A stretch of DNA of 64,000 nucleotides from Saccharothrix luteola (GCF_020859565.1 NZ_JAJHUO010000003.1:88862-152861); one strand, 5' to 3'. Positions 17,128 through 25,501 are shown, counted from the stretch's first letter. Made by a program: numbers and translations. The notes: generated by a model from the sequence alone, not told the origin.

Positions 17128-17737
17128 GCCGTCCGCGGTGAACGTCGCGATCGTCTACTACAGCGCCACCGGCACCGTGCACGCCTTGGCGCAAGCCGCC
17201 GCCGAGGGCGCGGAGAAGGCCGGCGCGCACGTGCGGCTGCGCAAGGTCGCCGAGACGGCCCCGGCGGCAGCCGTCGACTCCCGGCCGGAGTGGGCCGCGC
17301 ACGTCCGGAGCACCGCCGACGTCGCCGAGGCCGCCCACGAGGACCTGGAGTGGGCCGACGCGGTGCTGTTCGGCGCGCCGACCCGCTTCGGCAGCCCGGC
17401 CGGGCAGCTCCGGGCGTTCATCGAGACGACCGGACCGCTGTGGTTCCACGGCAAGCTCGCGGACAAGGTGTACTCGGCCTTCACCGCCTCCAGCAGCCCG
17501 CACGGCGGGCAGGAGTCCACGATCCTGGCGTTGAGCACCACCTTCCACCACTGGGGCGGCGTCATCGTGCCGCCCGGGTACACCGACCCGATCCAGTTCC
17601 GGTCCGGGAACCCCTACGGCACGTCGCACGTCGCCGGGACCGGCGCGCCCGGCGAGGTGACCTTGGCGGCGGCCCGCCACCAGGCTCGCCGGGTCGTCGA
17701 CATCGCGACCGCGCTCAAGGCCGGCCGCGCCGCGTGA
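17117..17737 (+). CDS. wrbA: WrbA-type NAD(P)H:quinone oxidoreductase
   Basis: A 206-residue flavodoxin-fold quinone reductase. The FMN phosphate loop is VAIVYYSATGTVHALA; the second flavin segment is VLFGAPTRFGSPAGQLRAFIE; GGQESTILALSTTFHHWG is the WrbA-specific block. It reduces quinones by two electrons and protects against redox cycling. A TTG at 17117, overlapping the upstream stop and lying 9 nt after GAGGGG, is the preferred start; GTG at 17138 would give MNVAIVYYS and is a real alternative. It is the middle gene of the operon opposite the ECF41 sigma factor. Confidence 0.85.
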   Translation: MSPEPSAVNVAIVYYSATGTVHALAQAAAEGAEKAGAHVRLRKVAETAPAAAVDSRPEWAAHVRSTADVAEAAHEDLEWADAVLFGAPTRFGSPAGQLRAFIETTGPLWFHGKLADKVYSAFTASSSPHGGQESTILALSTTFHHWGGVIVPPGYTDPIQFRSGNPYGTSHVAGTGAPGEVTLAAARHQARRVVDIATALKAGRAA

Positions 17738-17763
17738 CATCCCCAGAACCCTCGAACGGAGAC

Positions 17764-18207
17764 ATGGTGAGCTCGAACGAGTCCGAAGTGGTGGCCTTCC
17801 TGGAAGGCCGCGCCGCCGCCCAGCAGTCGAAGGACATCGACCGGCTGATGTCCTGCTATTCCCCCGAGATCGTCTACTACGACGTCGTGCCACCTCTCCG
17901 GTTCACCGGGACAGGGGAAGTGCGGCGCAACTTCCTGCGGTGGTTCGACGGCTACGAAGGGCCCATCACCCTGGAAACGCACGACCGGACCATCGTGACG
18001 AGCGGTGACGTCGCGTTCGCCAACATGCTCCACCTGGACTCGGGTGAGCGCAGAGGCGGCTTCCAGCGGTCGATCTGGGTGCGGGAGACGGTCTGCCTGC
18101 GACGGTCGGACGGCACGTGGTCGATCACGAACGAGCACGTCTCGATCCCGTTCGACCCGACGAACCTCCAGGTCTGGCTCCCGGCGGAGAAGGACCAGCC
18201 CGCCTGA
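17764..18207 (+). CDS. SnoaL-like protein, second copy
   Basis: A 147-residue SnoaL-fold protein, VAFLEGRAAAQQSKDIDRLM then YSPEIVYYDVVPPLRFTG, ending SITNEHVSIPFDPTNLQVWL. It shares the xVxPPLxxxG strand and the EHVSIPFD/DQVSVPFD ending with the first SnoaL gene of the operon, so the two are probably paralogues. The role is unknown. The ATG at 17764 has CGGAGA 4-7 nt upstream. It ends the operon just before a hairpin terminator. Confidence 0.8.
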   Translation: MVSSNESEVVAFLEGRAAAQQSKDIDRLMSCYSPEIVYYDVVPPLRFTGTGEVRRNFLRWFDGYEGPITLETHDRTIVTSGDVAFANMLHLDSGERRGGFQRSIWVRETVCLRRSDGTWSITNEHVSIPFDPTNLQVWLPAEKDQPA

Positions 18208-18219
18208 CCGCACGTCCGG

Positions 18220-18252
18220 GTCGGGTGAGGGCGCTCAGCGTCCTCACCCGAC
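18220..18252. terminator. Bidirectional hairpin terminator
   Basis: GTCGGGTGAGG / CCTCACCCGAC forms a perfect 11-bp stem with an 11-nt loop between the convergent SnoaL and EamA genes. Confidence 0.7.
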
Positions 18253-18260
18253 GCCGCCGG

Positions 18261-19154
18261 TCACCTCGCCGCCGTCACGGCGGGTGCGGGCTTGCCGCGC
18301 GACACCGCCACGCCGACCAGGCAGAGCGCGCCGCCCGCCAGCGCCACGAGACCGGGCACCTCGTCGAGCAGCGCCCACGACAGCACCACGACGATCGCCG
18401 GCACCAGGTAAGTGGTGGCGCCGAGCTTGCCGGTGGTCATGTGGGATAGCGCGTACGCCCACGTGTAGAACGCCAGCGCGGTCGGCAGCAGGCCCAGGTA
18501 CACCACCGAGAGCGTGGCGCTCGCCGGCGCGTCGCCGAGGTCGCCGACGAGCTGCCCGCCGAACGGCAGGCACACGACCGCGCCGACCACGCAGCCGAAC
18601 GTGGTGGCCTGCAACGCGGACGCGTGCCGCAGGGCGGGCTTCTGCGCCACGACGCCGACCGCGTACCCGGCCGCCGCGACCAGGCAGAGCAGCGCGCCCC
18701 GGGTCGTCGAGCCGCCGCCGGAGTCGACGAGCCCGACCGCCGCGACGCCCGCGAACGCGATGGCGAGCCCGACCAGCAGTCGTGCCGGGAAACCCTCGCG
18801 GAGCAGCCACCCGGCCAGGAACGCCACCAGGATCGGGCCGACGCCGACGATCAGCGCGGCCGTGCCCGCGTCGGCGTGCCGCTCACCCCAGTTCAGCGCC
18901 ACCATGTAGAGCGCGAACCAGAACACCCCGGACCCGATGATGCCCGGCCACGCCGCTCTCGGCGGCACGCCGACCCCGCGCACCGCGGCGATCGCACCGA
19001 GCGCGATCGCGCCGACCAGCAACCGGCCGAGCGCCAGCGACCCCGGCTCGAAGTGCTCGCCCGCGTACCGGATGCCGACGAACGCCGACGCCCACAGCAC
19101 CATGGTGACCACGACCGCCGCGGCGGCCTTCCCGTTGACACCGCCCTGCTCCAC
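18261..19154 (-). CDS. EamA (DMT) family transporter
   Basis: A 297-residue ten-helix membrane protein made of two repeated EamA halves. The first half begins VVTMVLWASAFVGIRYAGEH, the second ALLCLVAAAGYAVGVVAQKP. Such proteins export small metabolites or amino acids; the substrate is unknown. The GTG at 19154 lies 4 nt after the stop of the acyl-CoA ligase gene, so the two are co-transcribed, and the transporter may move the substrate or product of that ligase. Confidence 0.85.
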   Translation of the reverse strand: MEQGGVNGKAAAAVVVTMVLWASAFVGIRYAGEHFEPGSLALGRLLVGAIALGAIAAVRGVGVPPRAAWPGIIGSGVFWFALYMVALNWGERHADAGTAALIVGVGPILVAFLAGWLLREGFPARLLVGLAIAFAGVAAVGLVDSGGGSTTRGALLCLVAAAGYAVGVVAQKPALRHASALQATTFGCVVGAVVCLPFGGQLVGDLGDAPASATLSVVYLGLLPTALAFYTWAYALSHMTTGKLGATTYLVPAIVVVLSWALLDEVPGLVALAGGALCLVGVAVSRGKPAPAVTAAR

Positions 19155-19158
19155 CGGA

Positions 19159-20652
19159 TCAACCCCCCGCCATCGCGCGGATCACCCGTCGGCGCAGCTT
19201 CCCCGTCGGCGTGCGGGGCAGCTCGGCCACGAAGACCACGTCCTCCGGGACCTTGTACCAGGTGAGCGCCGCCCGCGCGCCGGCGAGCAGTTCGGCCCGC
19301 ACCCGCTCCGGCGACGCGCCGTCGTCCAGGACGACGAACGCGCGCAGCGCTGTGACACCGTTCCCGCGCCGCGCCGAGCACACCGCGGCCTCGCGGACGT
19401 CGGGGTGCCGCATCAGGTGGTCCTCGGTCTCCGCCGGGTGCACGTTCTGGCCGCCGACGATCTCCACGTCGTCCAACCGGCCGTGCAGCCGCACGTACCC
19501 GTCCTCGTCCACGGTGGCCGCGTCGCCGGTGGCGTACCAGGAGTCCCCGGCCCGCGACGGCGGGTCGCTGCCCCGTGCCACGCCCAACGCGATCGACGGA
19601 CCCGCCACCTCCAGCGCGCCCGGCACGCCCGGCGGCACCTCGGCGCCCGCCTCGTCCACGATCCGCATCCGGTACGGCGGCAGGATTCGCCCGATCGTGT
19701 GGTCACGGCGGTGGCCGATCGCGTTGGCCACCAACGCGTGCCCGATCTCCGTCGTGCCGAAGATGTTCAGCAGCCGTTCGCCGAGCACCTGACGCAGCCG
19801 TGCCTCCAGCGGCGCCGGCAGCACCTCGCCCGCGACCAGCGCCAGCCGGAGCCCGGACAGCAGCGCGTGATCGGGGTGGCGCGACAGCCGGGCGTAGAAG
19901 CTCGGCTGGCCGTAGAACACCGTCACGCCGCGCTCCTTGATGATCCGCAACGCGTCGTCCTCGCTCGCCCGCGCCCGCGACAGCACCGTCGTGGCGCCGC
20001 GGTGCAGCGGGAGGAACACGGAGTTGCCCAAGCCGTACGCGAAGTACATCCGCGACACCGAGAACGTGACGTCGTCCGGCGTGATGTCGACGACCGACCC
20101 GATCGCCCGCTCGTACACGCCGGGGTCGCCGTGGGTGTGGAAGCACAGCTTCGGGTCGCCCGTCGTGCCCGAGGTGAACACCGCGTACGCCGGGGTGTCC
20201 GGTGTGGCCGGCGCGTGCGGCGCGACACCGCCCGCCCGCAGCTCCTCCGGCGCGATCAGGTGCGCGGGCGGACCGCCCGGGTCCTCCTCGCACACCACGG
20301 CGTCCGGCTCCGCGATCACGATCGCGCGGCGCAGCTCGTCCGGGTGCATGGTCGAGTTCACCGGCACCGCGACCGCACCGATCCGCAGCGCGCCGAGGAA
20401 CGCCCACACCGCGTCGATGCCGTCCGGCAGGACGAGCACGATCCTGCTGCCCGGCCCGAGCCCTCGCGCGGTGTACGCGGCGGCGGCTCGGCCCGCGCCC
20501 TCGTAGACGTCGGCGAACCGGTAGGTCTCGTCGTCGACGTGGTAGGCGGGCCGGTCCAGCCAGCCGCGGTCGCGCGCCAGCTCCTCCAGCCGCTCGACCA
20601 GATTCGCGGTGGTGCCCTGCTCCTCGCGCAGGGTGCACTCGCTCACCGACAT
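19159..20652 (-). CDS. Acyl-CoA/benzoate-CoA ligase family AMP-forming enzyme
   Basis: A 497-residue ANL-superfamily ligase. The P-loop is YAVFTSGTTGDPKLCFHTH; FGTTEIGHA is the A5-like motif; YATGDAATVDEDGYVRLHGR and DDVEIVGGQNVHPAETE mark the hinge; the C-terminal catalytic Lys485 is in PRTPTGKLRRR. The FAYGLGNSVFLPLHRGATTV block is characteristic of benzoate-CoA ligase relatives, so an aromatic or short carboxylic acid is the likely substrate. The ATG at 20652 has GGGGGGA upstream. It is followed directly by the EamA gene. A promoter with a palindrome in its spacer and a hairpin leader lie upstream. Confidence 0.85.
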   Translation of the reverse strand: MSVSECTLREEQGTTANLVERLEELARDRGWLDRPAYHVDDETYRFADVYEGAGRAAAAYTARGLGPGSRIVLVLPDGIDAVWAFLGALRIGAVAVPVNSTMHPDELRRAIVIAEPDAVVCEEDPGGPPAHLIAPEELRAGGVAPHAPATPDTPAYAVFTSGTTGDPKLCFHTHGDPGVYERAIGSVVDITPDDVTFSVSRMYFAYGLGNSVFLPLHRGATTVLSRARASEDDALRIIKERGVTVFYGQPSFYARLSRHPDHALLSGLRLALVAGEVLPAPLEARLRQVLGERLLNIFGTTEIGHALVANAIGHRRDHTIGRILPPYRMRIVDEAGAEVPPGVPGALEVAGPSIALGVARGSDPPSRAGDSWYATGDAATVDEDGYVRLHGRLDDVEIVGGQNVHPAETEDHLMRHPDVREAAVCSARRGNGVTALRAFVVLDDGASPERVRAELLAGARAALTWYKVPEDVVFVAELPRTPTGKLRRRVIRAMAGG

Positions 20653-20683
20653 GATTCCCCCCGTTATCACGTCGAAGTTCGAT

Positions 20684-20710
20684 CGGCGACGACTCCCCAG
20701 GTCGTCGCCG
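20684..20710. repeat. Hairpin in the leader of the ligase gene
   Basis: CGGCGACGAC (20684-20693) and GTCGTCGCCG (20701-20710) form a perfect 10-bp stem with a 7-nt loop between the promoter and start codon. TCGAAG / CTTCGA (20672-20677, 20711-20716) extends it through an internal loop. It could act as an attenuator or RNA stabiliser. Confidence 0.4.
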
Positions 20711-20715
20711 CTTCG

Positions 20716-20745
20716 AGACTGACCGTCGGTCCCGTGGACTGTCAA
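20716..20745 (-). promoter_or_regulatory. Ligase promoter with palindromic operator
   Basis: On the minus strand the -35 box is a consensus TTGACA (20745-20740). About 18 bp later CAGTCT may serve as -10. The spacer contains GACCGTCGGTC (20721-20731), an 11-bp palindrome of the type TetR repressors bind. Confidence 0.45.
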
Positions 20746-20800
20746 GGAAAGGTGGTGTCACACGATCGAGTAGGACCTTCCGTGCCACCGGTTCCAGTGG

Positions 20801-21916
20801 TCATCGCAGCACGACGGGGAGCGCGTGCAGGCGGCTGCCCATGATGCCGCCGGGCCCGCTGTGGCGGAGGTCGTCGAACGGGGTGGTGAGCCGGGCTCCG
20901 GAGTAGTGGGTGCGGAGGGTTTCGACGAGGGCGCGGAGTTCGAGCTGTGCCAGTTGGGCGCCGATGCAGTAGTGCGGGCCCGCGCCGAAGGTGAGGTCGC
21001 CGCCGCTCTCGTTGACGCCCTTGATGTCGACGAGGACGGGCGCGTTCGCCGGCAGGCGGGTCCCGGCGAGGTCCAGCTCGGTGGACGTGAAGCGCCACAG
21101 CGTGAACGGCGCCGGCGGGTGGCGCCGGAGGGTGTCCCGGACCAGTTCGTCGTCGTCGGCCGGCGCCGCGGGATCGCCGAGCAGGCGTGCCACGAGGAAG
21201 CCGATCGTCAGGTCGGTGGTGAGCTGGCCCGCGAACAGCAGGGTGAAGACCTGGTAGTGCAGGTCCCGTCGCGTGCTGCCGGGCGGCATCCGGGCCGCGA
21301 GCTCGTCGGCCGGTCCGCCGCCGTCGAGCGCGGCGGTCGCGAGGTCCGCGAAGGCGGCCATGGCCTGCCCCACGTGGTCCGGGTAGTCGGTGTGCATGAG
21401 CCGGCAGGCGCGCATCGCGCTGTCGACGTGCTCGTCCGGGATGGTGAGCAGGTCGCACAGGACGGCCAGCGGGTACCTGGTCGTGAAGTCCTGGACGAGG
21501 TCGACCTCGCCGGGGCCGAGGCGGGCGAGCAGCCGTTCGGCGACGGCCCGCATGCGCGGGTAGGCCGCCCGCATCCTGGCCGCGCCGAACAGCGGTGCGA
21601 ACGCGCGCCGCAGCCGACCGTGCGCCTCACCGTCCACTGTGGTCACGGACAGCTGCTCGGCGGCGGTGGGTTCGAGCCCCGCCGCGCGGGCGTCCCAGTG
21701 CGGCGGCGCGAGGGCGGTGTCCTTGGCGAAGCGGGTGTCGGTCAGGACCTCGCGGGCCAGGTCGGCGTCCGTGACGATCCAGACCGGCCCGCCCGCCGGC
21801 GCTTCCGCCTGGACGAGGGCGCCGGTCTCCCGCATCCGCGCCCGCTGCGGGTCGGGAGCGCCGATGGCGTCGGCTCGGGTGGAGAACGGGCAGGTGACAG
21901 TGGGTGCTTCGGGCAT
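20801..21916 (-). CDS. Cytochrome P450, short and atypical
   Basis: A 371-residue P450. The heme loop is normal: FGAGPHYCIG with Cys317. Two other motifs are unusual. The I-helix reads LLFAGQLTTDL, with Leu where Asp or Glu normally precedes Thr-Thr, and the K-helix reads VRDTLRRHPPAP, so the Glu of ExxR appears as Asp (DTLR). Many P450s with changed I-helix acid carry out non-classical chemistry. The ATG at 21916 follows AGGGAAGG. The gene diverges from a MarR regulator through a palindrome-rich gap. I cannot name the substrate. Confidence 0.85.
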   Translation of the reverse strand: MPEAPTVTCPFSTRADAIGAPDPQRARMRETGALVQAEAPAGGPVWIVTDADLAREVLTDTRFAKDTALAPPHWDARAAGLEPTAAEQLSVTTVDGEAHGRLRRAFAPLFGAARMRAAYPRMRAVAERLLARLGPGEVDLVQDFTTRYPLAVLCDLLTIPDEHVDSAMRACRLMHTDYPDHVGQAMAAFADLATAALDGGGPADELAARMPPGSTRRDLHYQVFTLLFAGQLTTDLTIGFLVARLLGDPAAPADDDELVRDTLRRHPPAPFTLWRFTSTELDLAGTRLPANAPVLVDIKGVNESGGDLTFGAGPHYCIGAQLAQLELRALVETLRTHYSGARLTTPFDDLRHSGPGGIMGSRLHALPVVLR

Positions 21917-21955
21917 GGGCGCCTTCCCTGGTAGTGACACGACACCCAATATAGC

Positions 21956-21998
21956 TGCACGACGCAGATACTGCGCAACACAGAAGCTGTGTCGTGCA
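21956..21998. promoter_or_regulatory. Nested palindromes between P450 and MarR genes
   Basis: Three symmetric elements overlap: TGCACGAC...GTCGTGCA as the outer pair (21956-21963, 21991-21998), CGCAG-ATA-CTGCG (21963-21975), and ACACAG-AAG-CTGTGT (21978-21992). They lie in the middle of a 125-bp divergent gap and are probable MarR operators. Confidence 0.5.
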
Positions 21999-22041
21999 TC
22001 GGCTGCGCGGTGCAGTATGCTGGCCGGGTGGAGCGAGCGGG

Positions 22042-22500
22042 ATGAGCCAGACGCCTGACGACGCGCGGTCGGAAGTCCTGCGGGCCGTCGCCCGGTGGCA
22101 GATCCCGGTGATCCAGCTCAACGGGATGATCGCCGAACGCCTCGGCGTGCCCTGGACGGACCTCCAGGCGCTGTACGTGCTCGCTAATCACGGCCCCGCC
22201 ACCGCCGGCGAGCTGGCCAGGCGCGTCAACCTCACCAGCGGCTCGGCCTCGCGGATGATCGACCGCCTGGTGCGGGCCGGTTTCGCGCGCCGCGTGCCGG
22301 ACGAGCGCGACCGGCGCAAGGTGCTCATCGAACCGGACCCCGACGCCGTGGCGCGGATCGGCGGGCTGTACGACGGCCTCAACGAGCGGCACCGCCGTGA
22401 CGTCGAGGCGTTCGACGACGCGGAGCTCGCGACGCTGCTGCGGTTCATGGAGATGGCTACCCGCCGCACCGAAGAGGAGATCCGGGACTTCCGGGGCTAG
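22042..22500 (+). CDS. MarR-family transcriptional regulator
   Basis: A 152-residue winged-helix regulator. The helix-turn-helix is PATAGELARRVNLTSGSASR followed by MIDRLVRAGFARRVPDERDRR, where the wing carries the conserved D-x-R-D-x-R. The N-terminal and C-terminal helices form the dimer. MarR proteins usually repress a divergent gene until a phenolic or drug ligand binds, so the P450 is the expected target. The ATG at 22042 has GGAG about 9 nt upstream. Its stop codon overlaps that of the convergent WYL gene in the sequence CTAG. Confidence 0.88.
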   Translation: MSQTPDDARSEVLRAVARWQIPVIQLNGMIAERLGVPWTDLQALYVLANHGPATAGELARRVNLTSGSASRMIDRLVRAGFARRVPDERDRRKVLIEPDPDAVARIGGLYDGLNERHRRDVEAFDDAELATLLRFMEMATRRTEEEIRDFRG

Positions 22501-23447
22501 TCCGTCGCGGCGGAGAGCCGGGCCGCCAGCGTCCTGATGTGCTCGACCAGCTCGGGTGGTTCGTGCACTTGGAAGTCGAACCCCTTGGTGGTCACGTGGA
22601 TGGCCAGTTCGTCCAGCGAGTCGGACCCGGCGCGGAGGGTGCAGCTGCGCTCGTCGATCGGCTCCAGCGCCCCGGTGGTGGGCGCGATCCGCTCCGCCGC
22701 GGTCTCGGCGCTGACGTGCAGGGTGAACCGGGCCTGGTAGCGGTAGGCCGAGGTGGAGATCCCCCGCGAGGTGTAGCCGCCGAGGTCCTCCGCCGGCGGG
22801 GTGCGCGGGGTGAACCGGGGTCCGGTGGGCGTGCGCGGGTCGAGGCGGTCCACGCGGTAGGTGCGCCAGTCCTCGCGGTCGACGTCCCAGCCGACGAGGT
22901 ACCACCGCCGACCCGAGTGCACCAGCCGGTGCGGCTCGGTCGTGCGGACGCCGGCCGTCCCGTCGTGGGCGCGGTAGTCGAAGCGCAGGCGCACCGAGTC
23001 GCGGCACGCGGCGGCGATGGCGGTGAGGACGCCGGGGTCGACGGTCGGGCCGGCGTTGGCCATCGGCACCGTCATCGAGCGCAGGGCGTTGATCCGGTGG
23101 CGGAGGCGTGACGGGAGCACCTGTTCGAGCTTCGCCAGCGCGCGCACCGAGGTCTCCTCGACGCCCGTGATCGAACCGCCGGCAGCCGTGCGCAGGCCCA
23201 TCGCGACCGCGACGGCTTCGTCGTCGTCGAGCAGCAGCGGCGGCAGGTCCGCGCCGGGGCCGAGCCGGTAGCCGGCGACGCCCGCGGTGGCGTCCACGGG
23301 GTAGCCGAGGCCGCGCAGCCGCTCGATGTCGCGCCGCACGGTGCGCGGGGTGATCCCCAACCGCTCGGCCAGTTCCGCGCCGGACCAGTCGCGCCGGGTC
23401 TGCAACAGCGAGAGCAGGCGCAGCAGCCGGGCCGAGGTTTCCCACAT
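22497..23447 (-). CDS. WYL-domain transcriptional regulator (YafY/DeoR type)
   Basis: A 316-residue regulator with an N-terminal HTH (RLLRLLSLLQTRRDWSGAEL then GITPRTVRRDIERLRGLGYP), a linker, the WYL domain (SGRRWYLVGWDVDREDWRTYRVDRL) and a C-terminal WCX domain. WYL domains bind nucleotides or nucleic acid ligands. The ATG start at 23447 gives MWETSARLLR. It diverges from the epoxide hydrolase gene over a 64-bp gap that holds a perfect inverted repeat, so control of that gene and of itself is likely. Confidence 0.88.
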   Translation of the reverse strand: MWETSARLLRLLSLLQTRRDWSGAELAERLGITPRTVRRDIERLRGLGYPVDATAGVAGYRLGPGADLPPLLLDDDEAVAVAMGLRTAAGGSITGVEETSVRALAKLEQVLPSRLRHRINALRSMTVPMANAGPTVDPGVLTAIAAACRDSVRLRFDYRAHDGTAGVRTTEPHRLVHSGRRWYLVGWDVDREDWRTYRVDRLDPRTPTGPRFTPRTPPAEDLGGYTSRGISTSAYRYQARFTLHVSAETAAERIAPTTGALEPIDERSCTLRAGSDSLDELAIHVTTKGFDFQVHEPPELVEHIRTLAARLSAATD

Positions 23448-23465
23448 GGTCCGGAAGTGTGCCAG

Positions 23466-23494
23466 CCGGCTAGGACCGAACCTGACCTAGCCGG
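23466..23494. promoter_or_regulatory. Inverted repeat between WYL regulator and epoxide hydrolase
   Basis: CCGGCTAGG (23466-23474) and CCTAGCCGG (23486-23494) are a perfect 9-bp inverted repeat with an 11-nt spacer. It ends 4 bp before the -10 box TAGGGT (23499-23504) of the hydrolase gene, so bound protein would cover the -35 region. Confidence 0.55.
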
Positions 23495-23511
23495 TTCCTA
23501 GGGTTCTCGGC

Positions 23512-24666
23512 ATGGAGCACAACAGCGGGATCCGCCCCTTCACGATCGACGTTCCCCAAGCCGACCTGGACGACCTGCGGGACCGGCTCGCCCGGACCCG
23601 GTGGGCGGCGGACCTGCCCGACGTCGGCTGGAGCCGCGGGGTGCCGGTGGCCTACCTCAAGGGGCTGGCCGAGTACTGGCGCGACGGCTACGACTGGCGC
23701 GTCCACGAGCGGGAGCTGAACTCCCACCCGCAGTTCATTACCGAGATCGACGGGCAGAACGTCCACTTCCTGCACGTGCGCTCGCCCGAGCCGGACGCGT
23801 TGCCGTTGATCATGACCCACGGCTGGCCCGGCTCGGTCGCGGAGTTCCTGGACGTCATCGGCCCGCTGACCGACCCGCGGGCGCACGGCGGCGACCCGGC
23901 GGACGCGTTCCACCTGGTGGTCCCGTCGATCCCCGGCAGCGGCTTCTCCGGGCCGACCCGTGAGGCCGGCTGGGACACCGCTCGGGTCACCAGGGCGTTC
24001 GCCGAGCTGATGGACCGGCTCGGCTACGACCGCTACGGCGCGCAGGGCGGCGACACCGGCGCGGTCGTCTCGCCCGGTCTCGGCAGGCTCAACCCCGACA
24101 AGGTCGTCGGGGTGCACGCGAACGGGCTCGCCGCGTTCACCGCCGTCGACCCGGACGAGGTGGGGGAGCTGACCGAGGCCGAACGGGCGCGGCTGGCGCA
24201 CCTGCAGTACCTGACCACCGAGCAGTCCGGCTACGTGAGCATCCAGATCACCCGGCCGCAGACCCTGGCGCACGGGCTGCACGACTCGCCGGTCGGGCAG
24301 CTGGCGTGGATCGTGGAGAAGTTCAAGGAGTGGACCGATCCGGCCGCCGAGCTGCCCGAGGACGCGGTGGACCGGGACCGGTTGCTCACCAACGTGATGC
24401 TGTACTGGCTGACGGGCACCGCCGGGTCGTCGGCCAACAGCTACTACGAGACCGCGCACGCCGGGGCGTGGGGCGCGAGCGCCCGTTCCACCGTGCCGAC
24501 CGGGGTCGCGGTCTTCCCCCTCGACGTGTCGATCCGGCGGACCGTCGAGGTCGAGCACACCGTCGTGCACTGGTCCGAGTTCGGTCGCGGCGGCCACTTC
24601 GCGGCCATGGAGGCGCCCGACCTGCTCGTCGGCGACATCCGGGAGTTCTTCGCCGGGCTGCGTTGA
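23512..24666 (+). CDS. Epoxide hydrolase (EHN-domain type)
   Basis: A 384-residue alpha/beta-hydrolase with the N-terminal epoxide hydrolase domain ([20 protein letters not shown]). The oxyanion motif is HGWPGS (103-108); the nucleophile Asp181 is in GGDTG; the catalytic His362 is in [11 protein letters not shown]. The enzyme opens epoxides to diols. The ATG lies 7 nt after the -10 box TAGGGT, so the transcript is probably leaderless. The gene diverges from the WYL regulator. It may detoxify an epoxide or act in metabolism of P450 products, but no pathway is shown. Confidence 0.9.
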   Translation: MEHNSGIRPFTIDVPQADLDDLRDRLARTRWAADLPDVGWSRGVPVAYLKGLAEYWRDGYDWRVHERELNSHPQFITEIDGQNVHFLHVRSPEPDALPLIMTHGWPGSVAEFLDVIGPLTDPRAHGGDPADAFHLVVPSIPGSGFSGPTREAGWDTARVTRAFAELMDRLGYDRYGAQGGDTGAVVSPGLGRLNPDKVVGVHANGLAAFTAVDPDEVGELTEAERARLAHLQYLTTEQSGYVSIQITRPQTLAHGLHDSPVGQLAWIVEKFKEWTDPAAELPEDAVDRDRLLTNVMLYWLTGTAGSSANSYYETAHAGAWGASARSTVPTGVAVFPLDVSIRRTVEVEHTVVHWSEFGRGGHFAAMEAPDLLVGDIREFFAGLR

Positions 24667-24694
24667 GCGGCGCGCGTAGTCGCCGGCGCGACGT

Positions 24695-25390
24695 CTACGT
24701 GCGGGGTGCGGCGTTTCCCCTGCGGCCCTCGACCACGGCCGGTTCGGGTGGGTCCAGCACCGCGAGCAGCCGCACGAACCCGTCGCGGTCGCCCTGCACG
24801 GCGACCTCGCCGGCCGCTTCGGCGTCTTCCAGCCGCCGTGCGCCCCACACGACTTCGTGCAGCGACCCGGGATCGGTCACGACCACGGCGACCGCGACCG
24901 CGGCGTCGTCCCGGTCCACGGCGATGGCGCCGTCGGCCACGGAGACCCGGAACTCGTCGCCGCCGACCCGGACGGACACGTCGACGGCGAGCCCGGCGGC
25001 CAGTCGCGGCTCGAACAGGCTCTTGAACGCCAGCATCACGGCGTCGGCGCCGATGGCGGCGCGCCGGTCGAGCCCCGGCGACCGCCCGCCCCACCGGCCG
25101 AAACCGACGATCACCGGCTCCAGCTCGCGGCCCCAGGCGGTCAGGTCGTACACCCGCGTCGACGCGGACCGCAGCAGCCTGCGCCGCCGGACCACGCCGG
25201 CGCGCTCCAACTGCCGCAGGCGTTGGGACAGCACGTCCGGGCTCGCGCCCGGTATCCCGGCGCGCAGGTCGGTGAACCTCTTGGGGCCGAACAGCAGCTC
25301 GCGGACCACCAGCAGCGCCCACCGCTCACCGACGAGGTCGAGCGCGTGGGCGGCCGGACAGCTCTCCTCGTACTTGCGCTTGCTCGCCAC
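24695..25390 (-). CDS. HxlR-family regulator with SCP2-like C-terminus (copy 1)
   Basis: A 231-residue protein. Residues 1-100 are an HxlR winged helix: KRKYEESCPAAHALDLVGER then WALLVVRELLFGPKRFTDLR, with the conserved Cys11. The C-terminal 110 residues look like a sterol-carrier (SCP2) domain, ending in VQGDRDGFVRLL. This architecture suggests that a small lipid-like ligand tunes DNA binding. The GTG at 25390 is the start, giving MASKRKYEE. A close paralogue lies at 26352 on the other strand. Confidence 0.85.
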   Translation of the reverse strand: MASKRKYEESCPAAHALDLVGERWALLVVRELLFGPKRFTDLRAGIPGASPDVLSQRLRQLERAGVVRRRRLLRSASTRVYDLTAWGRELEPVIVGFGRWGGRSPGLDRRAAIGADAVMLAFKSLFEPRLAAGLAVDVSVRVGGDEFRVSVADGAIAVDRDDAAVAVAVVVTDPGSLHEVVWGARRLEDAEAAGEVAVQGDRDGFVRLLAVLDPPEPAVVEGRRGNAAPRT

Positions 25391-25457
25391 GGGTGCACCT
25401 GCCCAGGGTGAGAACGACCTTGCGAGGACGCCCGAGTGGTCCGGGCGGTGGTGCGGA

Positions 25458-25501
25458 ACGTCGGCTCGCCCCGTCCGGCGCGGGTGGAGGCGAGCCGACG
25501 T
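25458..25501. terminator. Hairpin terminator
   Basis: ACGTCGGCTCGCC / GGCGAGCCGACGT is a perfect 13-bp stem with an 18-nt loop, 16 bp downstream of the minus-strand ABM-like gene. Confidence 0.65.
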
